The position numbers and the translations under genes are program-made. From Candidatus Latescibacteria bacterium 4484_107 (GTDB lineage: Bacteria; Latescibacterota; 4484-107), in contig MVCQ01000039.1 of NCBI GenBank assembly GCA_002059205.1, positions 1 through 15,202 on the forward strand: a DNA stretch of 15,202 nucleotides. Reading direction: 5' to 3'. The notes under the pieces were generated by a model. It saw only the letters and a list, made by a program, of their open reading frames with translations, was not told where the DNA came from and did not search any database. Shown here piece after piece: positions 1 through 7,108 of this stretch. Every line of letters begins with the position of its first letter. Position 1 is the stretch's first letter.

Positions 1-10
1 GCCGTGCCCG

Positions 11-247
11 TCACGCTTCCGCTCTTTTGCTTGCGTTCAGTATGGTGATGCCTATCATTTGTCCGCTCTCATATCGAACGATGATGTCATCATCCGTGAG
101 TTCAGAATCATCCGCGTGGCTCGGTTTCTTAAAATTAACGTAGAGTACATCCGCCTCTTCATCGTAGGTCATCCAAATCCTCTTGTGAGGCATCTCCAGA
201 AACCGGGGAACAAAGGGTAACATACTTTCTATCTCTGCCACGGCCAT
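11..247 (-). CDS. DUF2283 family small protein
   Basis: The 78-residue product has the DUF2283 signature: a WMTYDEEADVLYVNF segment around residues 26-40, then an acidic DDS/DDD stretch and IIVRYESGQMIGITILNAS. This matches the usual pattern of a short beta-rich protein whose function is unknown. I chose the ATG at 247 because a GGGAGG ribosome site lies about 9 bases upstream. The longer reading frame runs back into hypD on the same strand and has no family similarity there. The gene begins 17 bases after the hypD stop, so it is probably co-transcribed with the hyp genes, but nothing suggests a role in hydrogenase maturation. DUF2283 genes often lie beside small toxin-antitoxin-like genes, and none is visible here. 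The family call is good; the function is unknown. Confidence 0.8.
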   Translation of the reverse strand: MAVAEIESMLPFVPRFLEMPHKRIWMTYDEEADVLYVNFKKPSHADDSELTDDDIIVRYESGQMIGITILNASKRAEA

Positions 248-264
248 AACGTTCGCCTCCCGAG

Positions 265-1359
265 TCACTCCCCATCCGCCCCATACCGAAACCACGCCGC
301 GCAAGTCCCCTCGGACGACACCATACACGCTCCGATCGGATGCTCCGGCGTACACCGCTTCCCAAACAACCCGCAATCTCCCGGCGTCCTCGTCCCCTTC
401 AAGACCGCGCCGCAAATACATCCTTTTGGCTCCACCGCAGGCTCTACCGTCACGTCCAGCATCACAGCCGCATCGAACCGACGGAATCGCTCCCGAATCT
501 TCAGCCCGCTTCCCTCAATAATCCCTATCCCGCGCCAATTCGCATCCGACGGCTCGAACACTTGCTCCACCAAGGCCCGCGCCTTCCGATTGCCCTCCGG
601 CCGGACCGCCCGACGATATTGAATCTCCACCTCAGCCCGATCCTGGGCCACCTGAGCCGCCAACAGTTCCACCGCACGCAGCACATCCAACGGTTCGAAC
701 CCCGCAACCACGCAAGGAATTCCGTAATCCTCCGCAATAAAGCGATACGCCTCCGCCCCGATGATCACGCTCACGTGCCCCGGACATAAGAATCCGTCCA
801 CCTCGATCTCCGGATCGCCCGCCAGAGCGCCCATCGCGGGAGGCATTACCTTGTGCGCCGAAAGCACGAAAAAATTGGGTAATCCCGAACGATCCGCCTC
901 GAGAATCGAAGCGGCCACTCCCGGTATCGTGGTCTCGAACCCGATCCCCAGAAACACCACCTTCCGCTCCGGATGTTCCGATGCCAATCGCAGGCCGTCC
1001 AGCGGCGAATACACCACCCGAACATCCCGACCTTCAGCCCGTTCCTGCTCCAGACTCGTACGCGACCCCGGCACCCGCATCATATCCCCGAACGTGGCCA
1101 CCGTCACTCCCTCCAACCGGCAGAGCGCGACCGCGTGATCAATATATCCGTTCGGCGTCACACACACCGGGCAACCCGGTCCCGAAACCAACCGCACCTC
1201 CGGGGGAAGCAGCCCCTTTAACCCATAGCGAGCCACCGCCATCGTATGCGTTCCGCACACCTCCATGAGCCGCATCGTACGTCCGTTCGCCTGAGCGCGA
1301 ATGCTTTCCGCGAGGTGTTGCGCCGCCCGGGGGTCTCTGAATTCGTCCATGTATTTCAA
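265..1359 (-). CDS. hypD: HypD, [NiFe]-hydrogenase Fe(CN)2CO scaffold protein
   Basis: HypD works with HypC as the scaffold on which the Fe(CN)2CO group of [NiFe]-hydrogenase is assembled, using cyanide made by HypE/HypF. The 364-residue length is normal for the family. Visible signatures are MEVCGTHT (Cys35), GPGCPVC (Cys63 and Cys66), GIGFETT and SAHKVMPPAM. The cysteine-rich C-terminus (Cys314, 316, 329, 336, 345, 353) carries the [4Fe-4S] ligands known for this family. The start is TTG at 1359: an AAGGAG site lies 9 bases upstream of it, while the in-frame ATG at 1350 would be 18 bases away. The gene is separated from hypC by 92 bases that carry a dispersed repeat. The repeat may weaken coupling, but no separate promoter is evident. 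hypE, the usual neighbour, is not seen. Confidence 0.97.
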   Translation of the reverse strand: MKYMDEFRDPRAAQHLAESIRAQANGRTMRLMEVCGTHTMAVARYGLKGLLPPEVRLVSGPGCPVCVTPNGYIDHAVALCRLEGVTVATFGDMMRVPGSRTSLEQERAEGRDVRVVYSPLDGLRLASEHPERKVVFLGIGFETTIPGVAASILEADRSGLPNFFVLSAHKVMPPAMGALAGDPEIEVDGFLCPGHVSVIIGAEAYRFIAEDYGIPCVVAGFEPLDVLRAVELLAAQVAQDRAEVEIQYRRAVRPEGNRKARALVEQVFEPSDANWRGIGIIEGSGLKIRERFRRFDAAVMLDVTVEPAVEPKGCICGAVLKGTRTPGDCGLFGKRCTPEHPIGACMVSSEGTCAAWFRYGADGE

Positions 1360-1382
1360 TAAATTTCACTCCTTCGAGGAGT

Positions 1383-1437
1383 CGAAACGCGTAAAACGTG
1401 ACGCGGGTCTTTGCGTTCTTTGCGGCTTTGCGGTGCG
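1383..1437. repeat. Dispersed repeat half-element in the hypC-hypD gap
   Basis: Two repeat words sit side by side. The first, GAAACGCGTAAAACGTGACG, resembles the arms of the palindrome at 7023-7073. The second, a CTTTGCG/TCTTTGCGG run ending in TTTGCGGTG, closely resembles positions 3664-3684 inside hypF. Neither word has its inverted partner here, so this looks like a partial copy. It occupies most of the 92-base space between hypC and hypD and does not reach the hypD ribosome site. Confidence 0.7.
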
Positions 1438-1451
1438 CCGTTTTTCGTATG

Positions 1452-1673
1452 CTACACATCCAGACGCGCCATCTCTTCAAACAACGCCAAGGACTCCTGA
1501 GCAGCCTCCTCGTCCAATTTCTGGATGGCAAACCCCGCATGCACGATCACAAAATCTCCCACAGTCGCTTCATCCACCAACTGAAGCCCGATCTTCCGCT
1601 CTATGCCGCCCACCTCCGCCAGACCAAAATCTCCATCTCTCCGAACCAATCGCATCGGAACCGCGAGACACAT
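1452..1673 (-). CDS. hypC: HypC, hydrogenase maturation chaperone
   Basis: HypC (HypC/HupF/HybG family) is a small OB-fold chaperone. It binds HypD, carries the Fe(CN)2CO group and delivers it to the hydrogenase large-subunit precursor. The 73-residue length is typical. The N-terminus reads MCLAVP; Cys2 is the conserved residue exposed after Met removal and used for iron and HypD binding. The core GDFVIVHAGFAIQKLDEEAA at residues 39-58 is diagnostic. An AAGGAGG ribosome site lies about 7 bases upstream of the ATG, and the gene ends with TAG. It lies 46 bases downstream of the hypF stop and upstream of hypD, in the usual hyp order. The sequence between it and hypF is repeat-derived, which leaves the ribosome site just outside the repeat. 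Confidence 0.97.
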   Translation of the reverse strand: MCLAVPMRLVRRDGDFGLAEVGGIERKIGLQLVDEATVGDFVIVHAGFAIQKLDEEAAQESLALFEEMARLDV

Positions 1674-1714
1674 GTCCGCTCCTCCTTGCCCTTCCCCATT
1701 GCCTACGATTGCCT

Positions 1715-1789
1715 AAATTTCAAAGATTGCCAGGATTGCCTGCACCCCAATTTTTGAAATTTTTGAAATCTTGGCAATTTTTGAAATTT
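1715..1789. repeat. AT-rich palindromic repeat at the hypF 3' end
   Basis: The left arm at 1715-1731 (AAATTTCAAAGATTGCC) is the reverse complement of 1773-1789 with one mismatch in 17. Between the arms are further copies of the words ATTGCC and TTTTTGAAAT. The hypF stop codon (1720-1722) lies inside the left arm, so this element encodes the last 24 or so residues of HypF. It could also fold as a long hairpin in the hypF-hypC transcript. Confidence 0.75.
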
Positions 1790-4308
1790 TTGTTCCTTCG
1801 CATCGCCACCACAGCCTGCCCCAACGAAATACCTCCATCGTTCGGCGGGACCTGATGGTGCGTGTACACTGAAAAGCCCTGCTCCTCCAGAAGCGGCAGG
1901 GCCTGTTCCAAGAGTAGCATATTCTGAAACACGCCGCCGCTTAACGCCACATCCTCAAGCCCGGTCCGATCTCGAATCTGACCGCACACCTCCGCGATCA
2001 TCTCCGCTACCGCATTGTGGAACTTCGCCGAAATCCGTCCCACGGATACGCCGTTCCGCAAGTCCTCTATAACGCCCCGAAATATGCCCGCCGAACTGAT
2101 CTGGAGAGGCATCCCTTCCTCGATTTCAAAGTGATACAAATCCGAACAGTCTCCTGAAGCAACCTGCTCCAACTCCACTGCGGCCTGTCCTTCGTAATGA
2201 ATGCGATTTCGCACTCCGATCAAAGCCGACACCGCATCGAACAACCGCCCCATAGACGACGTCAGCGGACAGTTAATTCCCTTCTCCAGCGCAATCATGA
2301 GCATATTCAAGCGACGCCGATCCAACCCGCGCACGAACGGCACATCCACATCTGCAAACGCCTCTCCGGTAATCCCGAAAAGATAGGAAACCGCCATCCG
2401 CCACGGCTCCCGGATCGCCATCGTCCCGCCAGGCATCGCCTGGAGCTTCAGGTGCGCCACACGCTCAAAGTCCGAAAAATCGGCCACGAGAAATTCGCCT
2501 CCCCAAATCGTCCCGTCCGTCCCGTATCCCGTGCCATCGAAGGCCACGCCGATCACCCTGCGATCCAGTCCGTTATCCGCCAGACAACTCGCGATGTGCG
2601 CGTGATGATGCTGCACCCCAACGAGCCTCGCCGCCCCTGTCCCATTCCATTGCGGATTGGGGATTGGAGATTTCGGATTGAAATTTAATTCGCACCGCAG
2701 AGACGCGGAGTTCGCAGAGAAAGGCGAAACCCGGGCATATTTCGTGGAAAGATAGTCCGGATGCAGATCGTACGCGATGACTTCCGGCTCGATGTCGAAG
2801 AGTCGCTTAAAGTGCTCGATGCCTTCCTCGAACGATCGCAGGGTCTCCAGATTTTCCAGATCCCCGATGTGATGACTCACAAAGGCGTATTCGTCCCGCA
2901 CGAGACAGAACGTATTCTTCAACTCCGCACCGCACGCCAGGATCGGCCGATCCGCCGCAAACGGGAGGGGGATCGGCCCCGGGACATATCCGCGTGACCG
3001 GCGCAGGATCATCTCCCGCCCGCGAAACACGCGCACCACCGAATCGTCGCAGCGTATGTGGATTGGACGATCGTGAAGCAGAAAAACATCCGCAATCCCA
3101 CTCAGACGGGAGAGCGCCTCCTCGTTCTCGTAGGAGATCGGCTCGTCGCTCACATTCCCGCTCGTCATCACCAGCGGCGTCTTGACCTCCCCGAGCAATA
3201 CATGATGCAAAGGCGTATAGGGCAGCATCACCCCGAAGCATCCAGATCCCGGCGCCACCGCTTCGGCAATCCCCGATCCCGCGCGCTTTTTCATTAGTAC
3301 AATGGGACGCTGCTGACTTTTTAGAAGCGCCGTCTCCTCCGAAGATACCCCGCACAGTTCCCGCGCCATCGCCTCATCTGTCACCATCAGCGCAAACGGC
3401 TTATCCTCCCGCACCTTTCGCCCTCTGAGCGCCCTCACCGCCTCCTCATTCCGCGCATCGCACGCCAGATGAAATCCGCCCAATCCTTTCACGGCCACGA
3501 TCCCGCCCGCTTTCAACACTTCTCCAACGTGGCGGAATACATCAGCCCCCCCCTCCGTATCCCCACCCCATTGCGGATTGTGGATTGCGGATTGTGGATT
3601 TTTGCACCGCAGAGTCGCAGAGTTCGCAGAGAAAACCCTAAAAAAAGTTTTGAAGTTCTCTGCGCTCTTTGCGTCTTTGCGGTGAGGTTTCAATCCGAAA
3701 TCCGAAATCCCCAATCCGAAATCGCTCCACCCGTCTCCATCCACGAGCCACACCCGGGGGCCACAGACCGGACACGCATTCGGCTGCGCGTGAAACCGCC
3801 GATCCGCCGGGTCTTCATACTCCCGCCGGCACGAGGGGCACATCTCAAACGTCCGCATCGTGGTCCGATCCCGATCATACGGCACACCCTCCACGATGGT
3901 AAAGCGCGGCCCGCAGTGCGTACAATTGATGAAAGGATATTTATACCGCCGATCATCCGGATCAAACAACTCCCGGAGACAGTCCGAACACACCGACGTA
4001 TCCGGGGAGATCCACGTTCTCCTTTTCCCCTCGTCCGTGCTCCGGCGAATCGTGAAATCCTGAAATCCCACACTCGGAAGGCGTTGAGTCCGAATCCGCT
4101 CGATCCTGGACAGAGGCGGCGCCTGCCCCCGGATCGCCTCCACAAAGGCATTCAGCGCGGGCTTCTCCCCTTCCACCTCGATCCGCACGCCCCTTCCATC
4201 GTTCAACACAAACCCCGAAAGCGCATGCCGCCGGGCCAACCCGTACACGAAGGGGCGAAACCCCACCCCCTGCACAATCCCTTCAACTATGATCTCTATG
4301 TGTCTCAT
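1720..4308 (-). CDS. hypF: HypF carbamoyltransferase with in-frame repeat insertions
   Basis: HypF turns carbamoyl phosphate and ATP into carbamoyl-adenylate and transfers the carbamoyl group to HypE, the source of the CN ligands of [NiFe]-hydrogenase. Domains in order: acylphosphatase (residues 1-90, VQGVGFRPFVY at 12-22); two C-x2-C-x18-C-x2-C zinc fingers (Cys107/110/129/132 and 157/160/179/182); a YrdC-like domain (from about 256, KGLGGFHLACDA); and a Kae1-like domain with VQHHHAHIA and AFDGTGYGTDGTIWGGEF. All expected motifs are present. The length is 862 residues against about 750-780 for the family. The excess is explained by residues about 194-254, about 529-554 and a tail at about 839-862, each encoded by dispersed repeats. 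The start is 5 bases after the rex stop, with only a weak GGAG site, which suggests translational coupling. The enzyme may still work, since the insertions lie at domain boundaries or loops. Confidence 0.95.
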   Translation of the reverse strand: MRHIEIIVEGIVQGVGFRPFVYGLARRHALSGFVLNDGRGVRIEVEGEKPALNAFVEAIRGQAPPLSRIERIRTQRLPSVGFQDFTIRRSTDEGKRRTWISPDTSVCSDCLRELFDPDDRRYKYPFINCTHCGPRFTIVEGVPYDRDRTTMRTFEMCPSCRREYEDPADRRFHAQPNACPVCGPRVWLVDGDGWSDFGLGISDFGLKPHRKDAKSAENFKTFFRVFSANSATLRCKNPQSAIHNPQWGGDTEGGADVFRHVGEVLKAGGIVAVKGLGGFHLACDARNEEAVRALRGRKVREDKPFALMVTDEAMARELCGVSSEETALLKSQQRPIVLMKKRAGSGIAEAVAPGSGCFGVMLPYTPLHHVLLGEVKTPLVMTSGNVSDEPISYENEEALSRLSGIADVFLLHDRPIHIRCDDSVVRVFRGREMILRRSRGYVPGPIPLPFAADRPILACGAELKNTFCLVRDEYAFVSHHIGDLENLETLRSFEEGIEHFKRLFDIEPEVIAYDLHPDYLSTKYARVSPFSANSASLRCELNFNPKSPIPNPQWNGTGAARLVGVQHHHAHIASCLADNGLDRRVIGVAFDGTGYGTDGTIWGGEFLVADFSDFERVAHLKLQAMPGGTMAIREPWRMAVSYLFGITGEAFADVDVPFVRGLDRRRLNMLMIALEKGINCPLTSSMGRLFDAVSALIGVRNRIHYEGQAAVELEQVASGDCSDLYHFEIEEGMPLQISSAGIFRGVIEDLRNGVSVGRISAKFHNAVAEMIAEVCGQIRDRTGLEDVALSGGVFQNMLLLEQALPLLEEQGFSVYTHHQVPPNDGGISLGQAVVAMRRNKNFKNCQDFKNFKNWGAGNPGNL
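2649..2722. repeat. In-frame repeat copy 2 inside hypF
   Basis: This single-arm copy has a run of GGATTG words (starting ATTGCGGATTG) followed by CACCGCAGAGACGCGGAG and TTCGCAGAGAAA. It matches the left arm of the element at 3570-3722 in the same orientation. On the coding strand it is read in the same frame, giving FSANSASLRC...NPQW where copy 1 gives FSANSATLRC...NPQW. It falls in HypF between DYLSTKYA and VQHHHAHIA, where homologues carry a short, variable linker. Confidence 0.85.
3570..3722. repeat. In-frame palindromic repeat copy 1 inside hypF
   Basis: This 153-base inverted repeat has its left arm at about 3570-3633 and its right arm at about 3656-3722. The arms pair imperfectly over their full length through the words CAATCCGCAATCC/GGATTTCGGATTG and CACCGCAGAG/CTTTGCGGTG, around an AT-rich spacer. 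It is a multiple of three (51 codons), has no stop in the hypF frame and encodes HypF residues about 196-247. It sits between the second zinc finger and the YrdC-like domain, where ordinary HypF proteins have no such segment. Confidence 0.9.
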
Positions 4309-4313
4309 CTCGC

Positions 4314-4937
4314 TTATGCGTGCTCCAGCTCATAGCAAAGCCGATCCAATTTGATCGAAAAATCCACGTGCTGCAACATGATGTCTTCCGGAACCACGAC
4401 CCTCGTAGGCGCAAAATTCAAAATGCCCTGAATGCCCGCCAAAATAAGCGCATCCACAACCCCTTGGGCCGCATCGGCCGGAACCGAGATAATAGCCATC
4501 TTAGCTCGGGTTTGGGAAACCACGGCGCTCAGTTTCCTAATATCCTGAATCTCCAAACCTTTTAGATGCTTCCCGATTTTCCGCGTATCGTTATCAAACG
4601 CGGCCACAATAGTATAACACTGAGATTGAAAGCCTTTATATGCCAGGAGCGCGGACCCTAAGTTTCCCACGCCTACCAGGACCACATTCCGGCACTTCTC
4701 TTTCCCAAGAATTCCGGACAACTTCGCTTCCAAAGCCGCTCGGTTATATCCCCTTCCGGGAGTTCCAAAAGTCCCGAAACAACTGAGATCTCTGCGCACC
4801 TGCGCGGCCGTGTGCTCCACCGCCTTCGCCAACTTTTCCGAGGAGATAAACGCTTCTTCGGATCCGTTCACAGAGGTCAGGTAGCGATAATACAAGGCCA
4901 GGCGCTCTATGCCTGTAGAGGAAATTTTTCGGCTCAT
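4314..4937 (-). CDS. rex: Rex, NADH/NAD+-sensing transcriptional repressor
   Basis: Rex dimers bind DNA when NADH is low and let go when NADH is high, controlling fermentation, respiration and hydrogenase genes. The 207 residues show the full family layout. The N-terminal winged helix has LALYYRYL at 13-20 and the recognition region AAQVRRDLSCFG at 44-55. The Rossmann domain has GVGNLG at 89-94 and VAAFDND around 111-117. SVPADAAQ and NFAPTRVVVPE (174-184) precede the C-terminal swapped helix. The ATG at 4937 has an AAGG about 8 bases upstream. The gene ends 5 bases before hypF, so the two are surely co-transcribed. A strong Rex operator lies 12 bases upstream of the start, which implies autoregulation and redox control of the hyp genes behind it. 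Confidence 0.97.
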   Translation of the reverse strand: MSRKISSTGIERLALYYRYLTSVNGSEEAFISSEKLAKAVEHTAAQVRRDLSCFGTFGTPGRGYNRAALEAKLSGILGKEKCRNVVLVGVGNLGSALLAYKGFQSQCYTIVAAFDNDTRKIGKHLKGLEIQDIRKLSAVVSQTRAKMAIISVPADAAQGVVDALILAGIQGILNFAPTRVVVPEDIMLQHVDFSIKLDRLCYELEHA

Positions 4938-4949
4938 GGGAAAACCTTA

Positions 4950-4967
4950 TCGTGACAGATGTCACAA
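4950..4967 (-). promoter_or_regulatory. Rex operator upstream of rex-hypFCD
   Basis: On the coding strand this reads TTGTGACATCTGTCACGA. It matches the known Rex operator form TTGTGA-N6-TCACAA at 11 of 12 defined positions. It ends 12 bases before the rex ATG and abuts the ribosome site, so bound Rex would block initiation or early elongation. No convincing -10/-35 pair could be assigned nearby. The site was read from sequence; binding is inferred from the adjacent rex gene. Confidence 0.82.
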
Positions 4968-5040
4968 GCAGGGAGAAAAAAATACTGCCATTCAATCGGG
5001 CAGACACTCCATAACGCTATGGAAACGTAGCGAACTATGC

Positions 5041-5078
5041 AAAAACAGCCTCCGGCGAATCCGTGCAGAAGGGAGGCT
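5041..5078 (-). terminator. Hairpin with T run, thpR-rex gap
   Basis: On the minus strand AGCCTCC (5078-5072) pairs perfectly with GGAGGCT (5053-5047) around an 18-base loop and is followed by G and TTTTT. This has the form of a rho-independent terminator. It lies between the stronger terminator at 5147-5172 and rex. It may be a second terminator for the thpR transcript, or a leader attenuator if rex transcription starts upstream of it. Confidence 0.45.
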
Positions 5079-5146
5079 ATTTCTACAAAGATAAGGAAAT
5101 TCGAGAAAAAAGTCAAGAAAATAGGCCTGCTGTCCTCGGATAAAGT

Positions 5147-5172
5147 AAAAAAAGGGGGGCGTATCCCGCCCC
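5147..5172 (-). terminator. Intrinsic terminator after thpR
   Basis: On the minus strand GGGGCG and CGCCCC form a six-pair GC stem around the loop GGATA, followed after CC by seven T residues. It begins 6 bases past the thpR stop, which separates the pgsA-pgpA-cinA-thpR group from rex-hyp. Confidence 0.85.
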
Positions 5173-5178
5173 TCAATC

Positions 5179-5751
5179 TTACAAAACACCAAGAGCAAAT
5201 TTCTTCAGGGGCGCATACACGGCTCCGGTGGGTCTCAAATCGCTCTTCATCGCCACGATGCGCTCTACCGAAACCGTCTCCGGCCCGAACTCCGTCCGCT
5301 CGACCACGGACATCAAACGCTCCATCCCCCGTAGTCCCTTCACACGCCCAATGGTCAGATGAGGTGAAAACCTCCGCTTCTCTTTCGGAAAATGCAAGCG
5401 GGACAAGTCCTTCTCGATGTTTTCGTACAGCCTCTGCATCGCCTCCGGAACGTCCATCCCGATCCAGAGCACCCGGGGCCTTCGAGCGTTCGGAAAGGCT
5501 CCAAGTCCCGTCAGCGTGATCCGAAACGGCTCGATGCCCTCCGTTGCCATCCGGATGCCAACGTAGAGTTCCTCCAAACGCGCCTCCGCCACATCGCCCA
5601 GGAATTTCAGCGTCAGATGGAGATTACGAGCAGGCACCCACCGAACCGCCGCGTCCGCCTTCCGGAGATCGGAGAGAAGCGCATCCACCTTATCCTGAAC
5701 CGCCTCCGGCAGTGGGATGGCAATGAACGTTCTCAGCAGCACGGGTTTCAT
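5179..5751 (-). CDS. thpR: RNA 2',3'-cyclic phosphodiesterase (2'-5' RNA ligase family)
   Basis: ThpR/LigT proteins belong to the 2H phosphoesterases and hydrolyse 2',3'-cyclic phosphates on RNA, with weak 2'-5' ligase activity in vitro; their physiological role is unsettled. The 190-residue protein has both catalytic H-x-T motifs, HLTLKFLG at His45-Thr47 and SPHLTIGR at His131-Thr133. It also has the typical opening RTFIAIPLP and the closing segment YAPLKKFAL. I chose the ATG at 5751, 4 bases after the cinA stop. A TTG at 5787 would overlap cinA and add residues absent from the family. The GGGGG about 12 bases upstream is a poor ribosome site, so translation may be coupled to cinA. The gene ends in TAA, followed directly by an intrinsic terminator. 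Confidence 0.93.
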   Translation of the reverse strand: MKPVLLRTFIAIPLPEAVQDKVDALLSDLRKADAAVRWVPARNLHLTLKFLGDVAEARLEELYVGIRMATEGIEPFRITLTGLGAFPNARRPRVLWIGMDVPEAMQRLYENIEKDLSRLHFPKEKRRFSPHLTIGRVKGLRGMERLMSVVERTEFGPETVSVERIVAMKSDLRPTGAVYAPLKKFALGVL

Positions 5752-5755
5752 CGAA

Positions 5756-7006
5756 TCAGATTCCCCCACCTTGCGCAGCAGGCTCAACCAACGCCCGCCT
5801 CACCAGATCCAATCCTGCCTGAGCGGTCCGCTGCTTATTGACCCATCGCTCGTTTCCGAATTGAAATTTTTTGGAGAACGTTTTCTCAGCCGTGGAGACT
5901 CCCATAAAAACAAGCCCAACCGGCTTCTCCTCGGTCCCGCCAGCAGGTCCGGCGATTCCGGTGACGGACAAAGAGATGTCCACGTTCGAGCGCACGCGTA
6001 CTCCTTCTGCCATCGCCTCGGCCACCGGGGCACTGACCGCGCCCTGCGCCGCGATCAGATCTTCCGGCACGCCCAACAACGCCACCTTCGCCCGATTGCT
6101 GTACGCCACGATCCCCCGCTCGAAATAATTCGAGCTTCCGGGCACGTCGGTGATCCGACTGGCAATCAGCCCGCCGGTACAGGACTCCGCCACAGCCATC
6201 CGCCAGCTCTTCGCCATCAGCATCTCGCCGACAACCGCTTCGATGGTCTGATCCCCTTCGCCGTAAAGAAATTCCCCGACTCGTTCCCGAATCTCAGCCG
6301 CCATGGTCTCGATCTGCCCCCTCACGGCGGTCTCCTCATCGCCCTGCACCGTGATGTGGAGATCCACGCCCGTCAGTCCGGGCAGAAAAGCGAGGCACGC
6401 CATATCCGGCAAATTCCTCAACCGCTCATACAGCGCGGACTCACTGATCCCGGTCGTCCTCAGTGTGTGTTGAAGGATGGGGCGTCCGAATCCCGCACGT
6501 TCCAGGATAGGAAGTACACACTGCTCCAAAAGTCCCTTCATCTCACGAGGCACGCCGGGCAACAAAAACACGTGCTTGCCCGCTTCCTCCAAATGCAGAC
6601 CGGGAGCGGTGCCCCACTGATTTTCAAGCGCCTCCACCCCCTCCGGGACCATCGCCTGATCCACGTTGGACGAGGGCATCTCGATCCCCCGATGCGCAAA
6701 CCGCTCCCGCACCCTTTCAAGCACCTCTTCGTTCAGCACCAACTTCCGACCGAACAGTTCCGCAAACACGTGTTTGGTCATATCGTCGTGCGTAGGCCCT
6801 AATCCCCCGGTGACAAGGACGACGTCGGCCCGCGCCATGGCCTGCTCGAAAGCCTGCGCGATCCGATCCCGGTCGTCCCCCACCGACGTAATCCACGCCA
6901 GCGGAATCCCGATCCCGGACAGTCGCGCCCCGATAAACGCCGAATTGCTATCTACAATACGGCCCGAAAGAATCTCATTTCCTATGGTGATGACTTCTGC
7001 ATTCAA
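5756..7006 (-). CDS. cinA: CinA-like protein with C-terminal NMN amidase domain
   Basis: This 416-residue protein has both CinA domains. The N-terminal molybdopterin-binding-like domain (residues 1-170) has ITIGNEILSG, VTGGLGPTHDDMT at 65-77 and LLPGVPREM at 148-156. In some CinA proteins this domain acts as an ADP-ribose or NAD-related pyrophosphatase. The C-terminal PncC domain (from about 255) has AESCTGGLIA at 273-282 and the SVTGIAGP motif. It is known to deamidate nicotinamide mononucleotide in pyridine nucleotide salvage. The start is TTG at 7006, with AGGAG 7 bases upstream and no in-frame ATG at the N-terminus; the family's usual opening (M-x-AE-x-I-x-x-G) begins exactly there. It lies between pgpA and thpR, a common bacterial arrangement. 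Confidence 0.95.
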   Translation of the reverse strand: MNAEVITIGNEILSGRIVDSNSAFIGARLSGIGIPLAWITSVGDDRDRIAQAFEQAMARADVVLVTGGLGPTHDDMTKHVFAELFGRKLVLNEEVLERVRERFAHRGIEMPSSNVDQAMVPEGVEALENQWGTAPGLHLEEAGKHVFLLPGVPREMKGLLEQCVLPILERAGFGRPILQHTLRTTGISESALYERLRNLPDMACLAFLPGLTGVDLHITVQGDEETAVRGQIETMAAEIRERVGEFLYGEGDQTIEAVVGEMLMAKSWRMAVAESCTGGLIASRITDVPGSSNYFERGIVAYSNRAKVALLGVPEDLIAAQGAVSAPVAEAMAEGVRVRSNVDISLSVTGIAGPAGGTEEKPVGLVFMGVSTAEKTFSKKFQFGNERWVNKQRTAQAGLDLVRRALVEPAAQGGGI

Positions 7007-7022
7007 GGGATGTCTCCTGAGT

Positions 7023-7073
7023 GAAACGTAAAACGTGAAGCGGAATCGTCCTCTATTTCACATTTTACGTTAC
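7023..7073. repeat. Palindromic repeat between pgpA and cinA
   Basis: The left arm at 7023-7039 (GAAACGTAAAACGTGAA) is the reverse complement of 7057-7073 at 15 of 17 positions, around a 17-base spacer. The same word recurs singly at 1383-1401. The element fills about half of the 102-base pgpA-cinA gap and ends close to the cinA ribosome site. It could form a hairpin in the mRNA, but it has no T run of the kind a terminator would need. Confidence 0.75.
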
Positions 7074-7108
7074 GCGGGAAAAGCTCCTCTTAAGTGAAAC
7101 AAGTCGAG

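Noticed and set aside
340..789. Long plus-strand open frames over hypD and hypF (for example 340-789, 3469-4335, 5717-6802)
   Set aside because: They lie opposite clear minus-strand genes, are rich in Arg, Pro and His as expected for antisense of GC-rich coding sequence, and show no family motifs.
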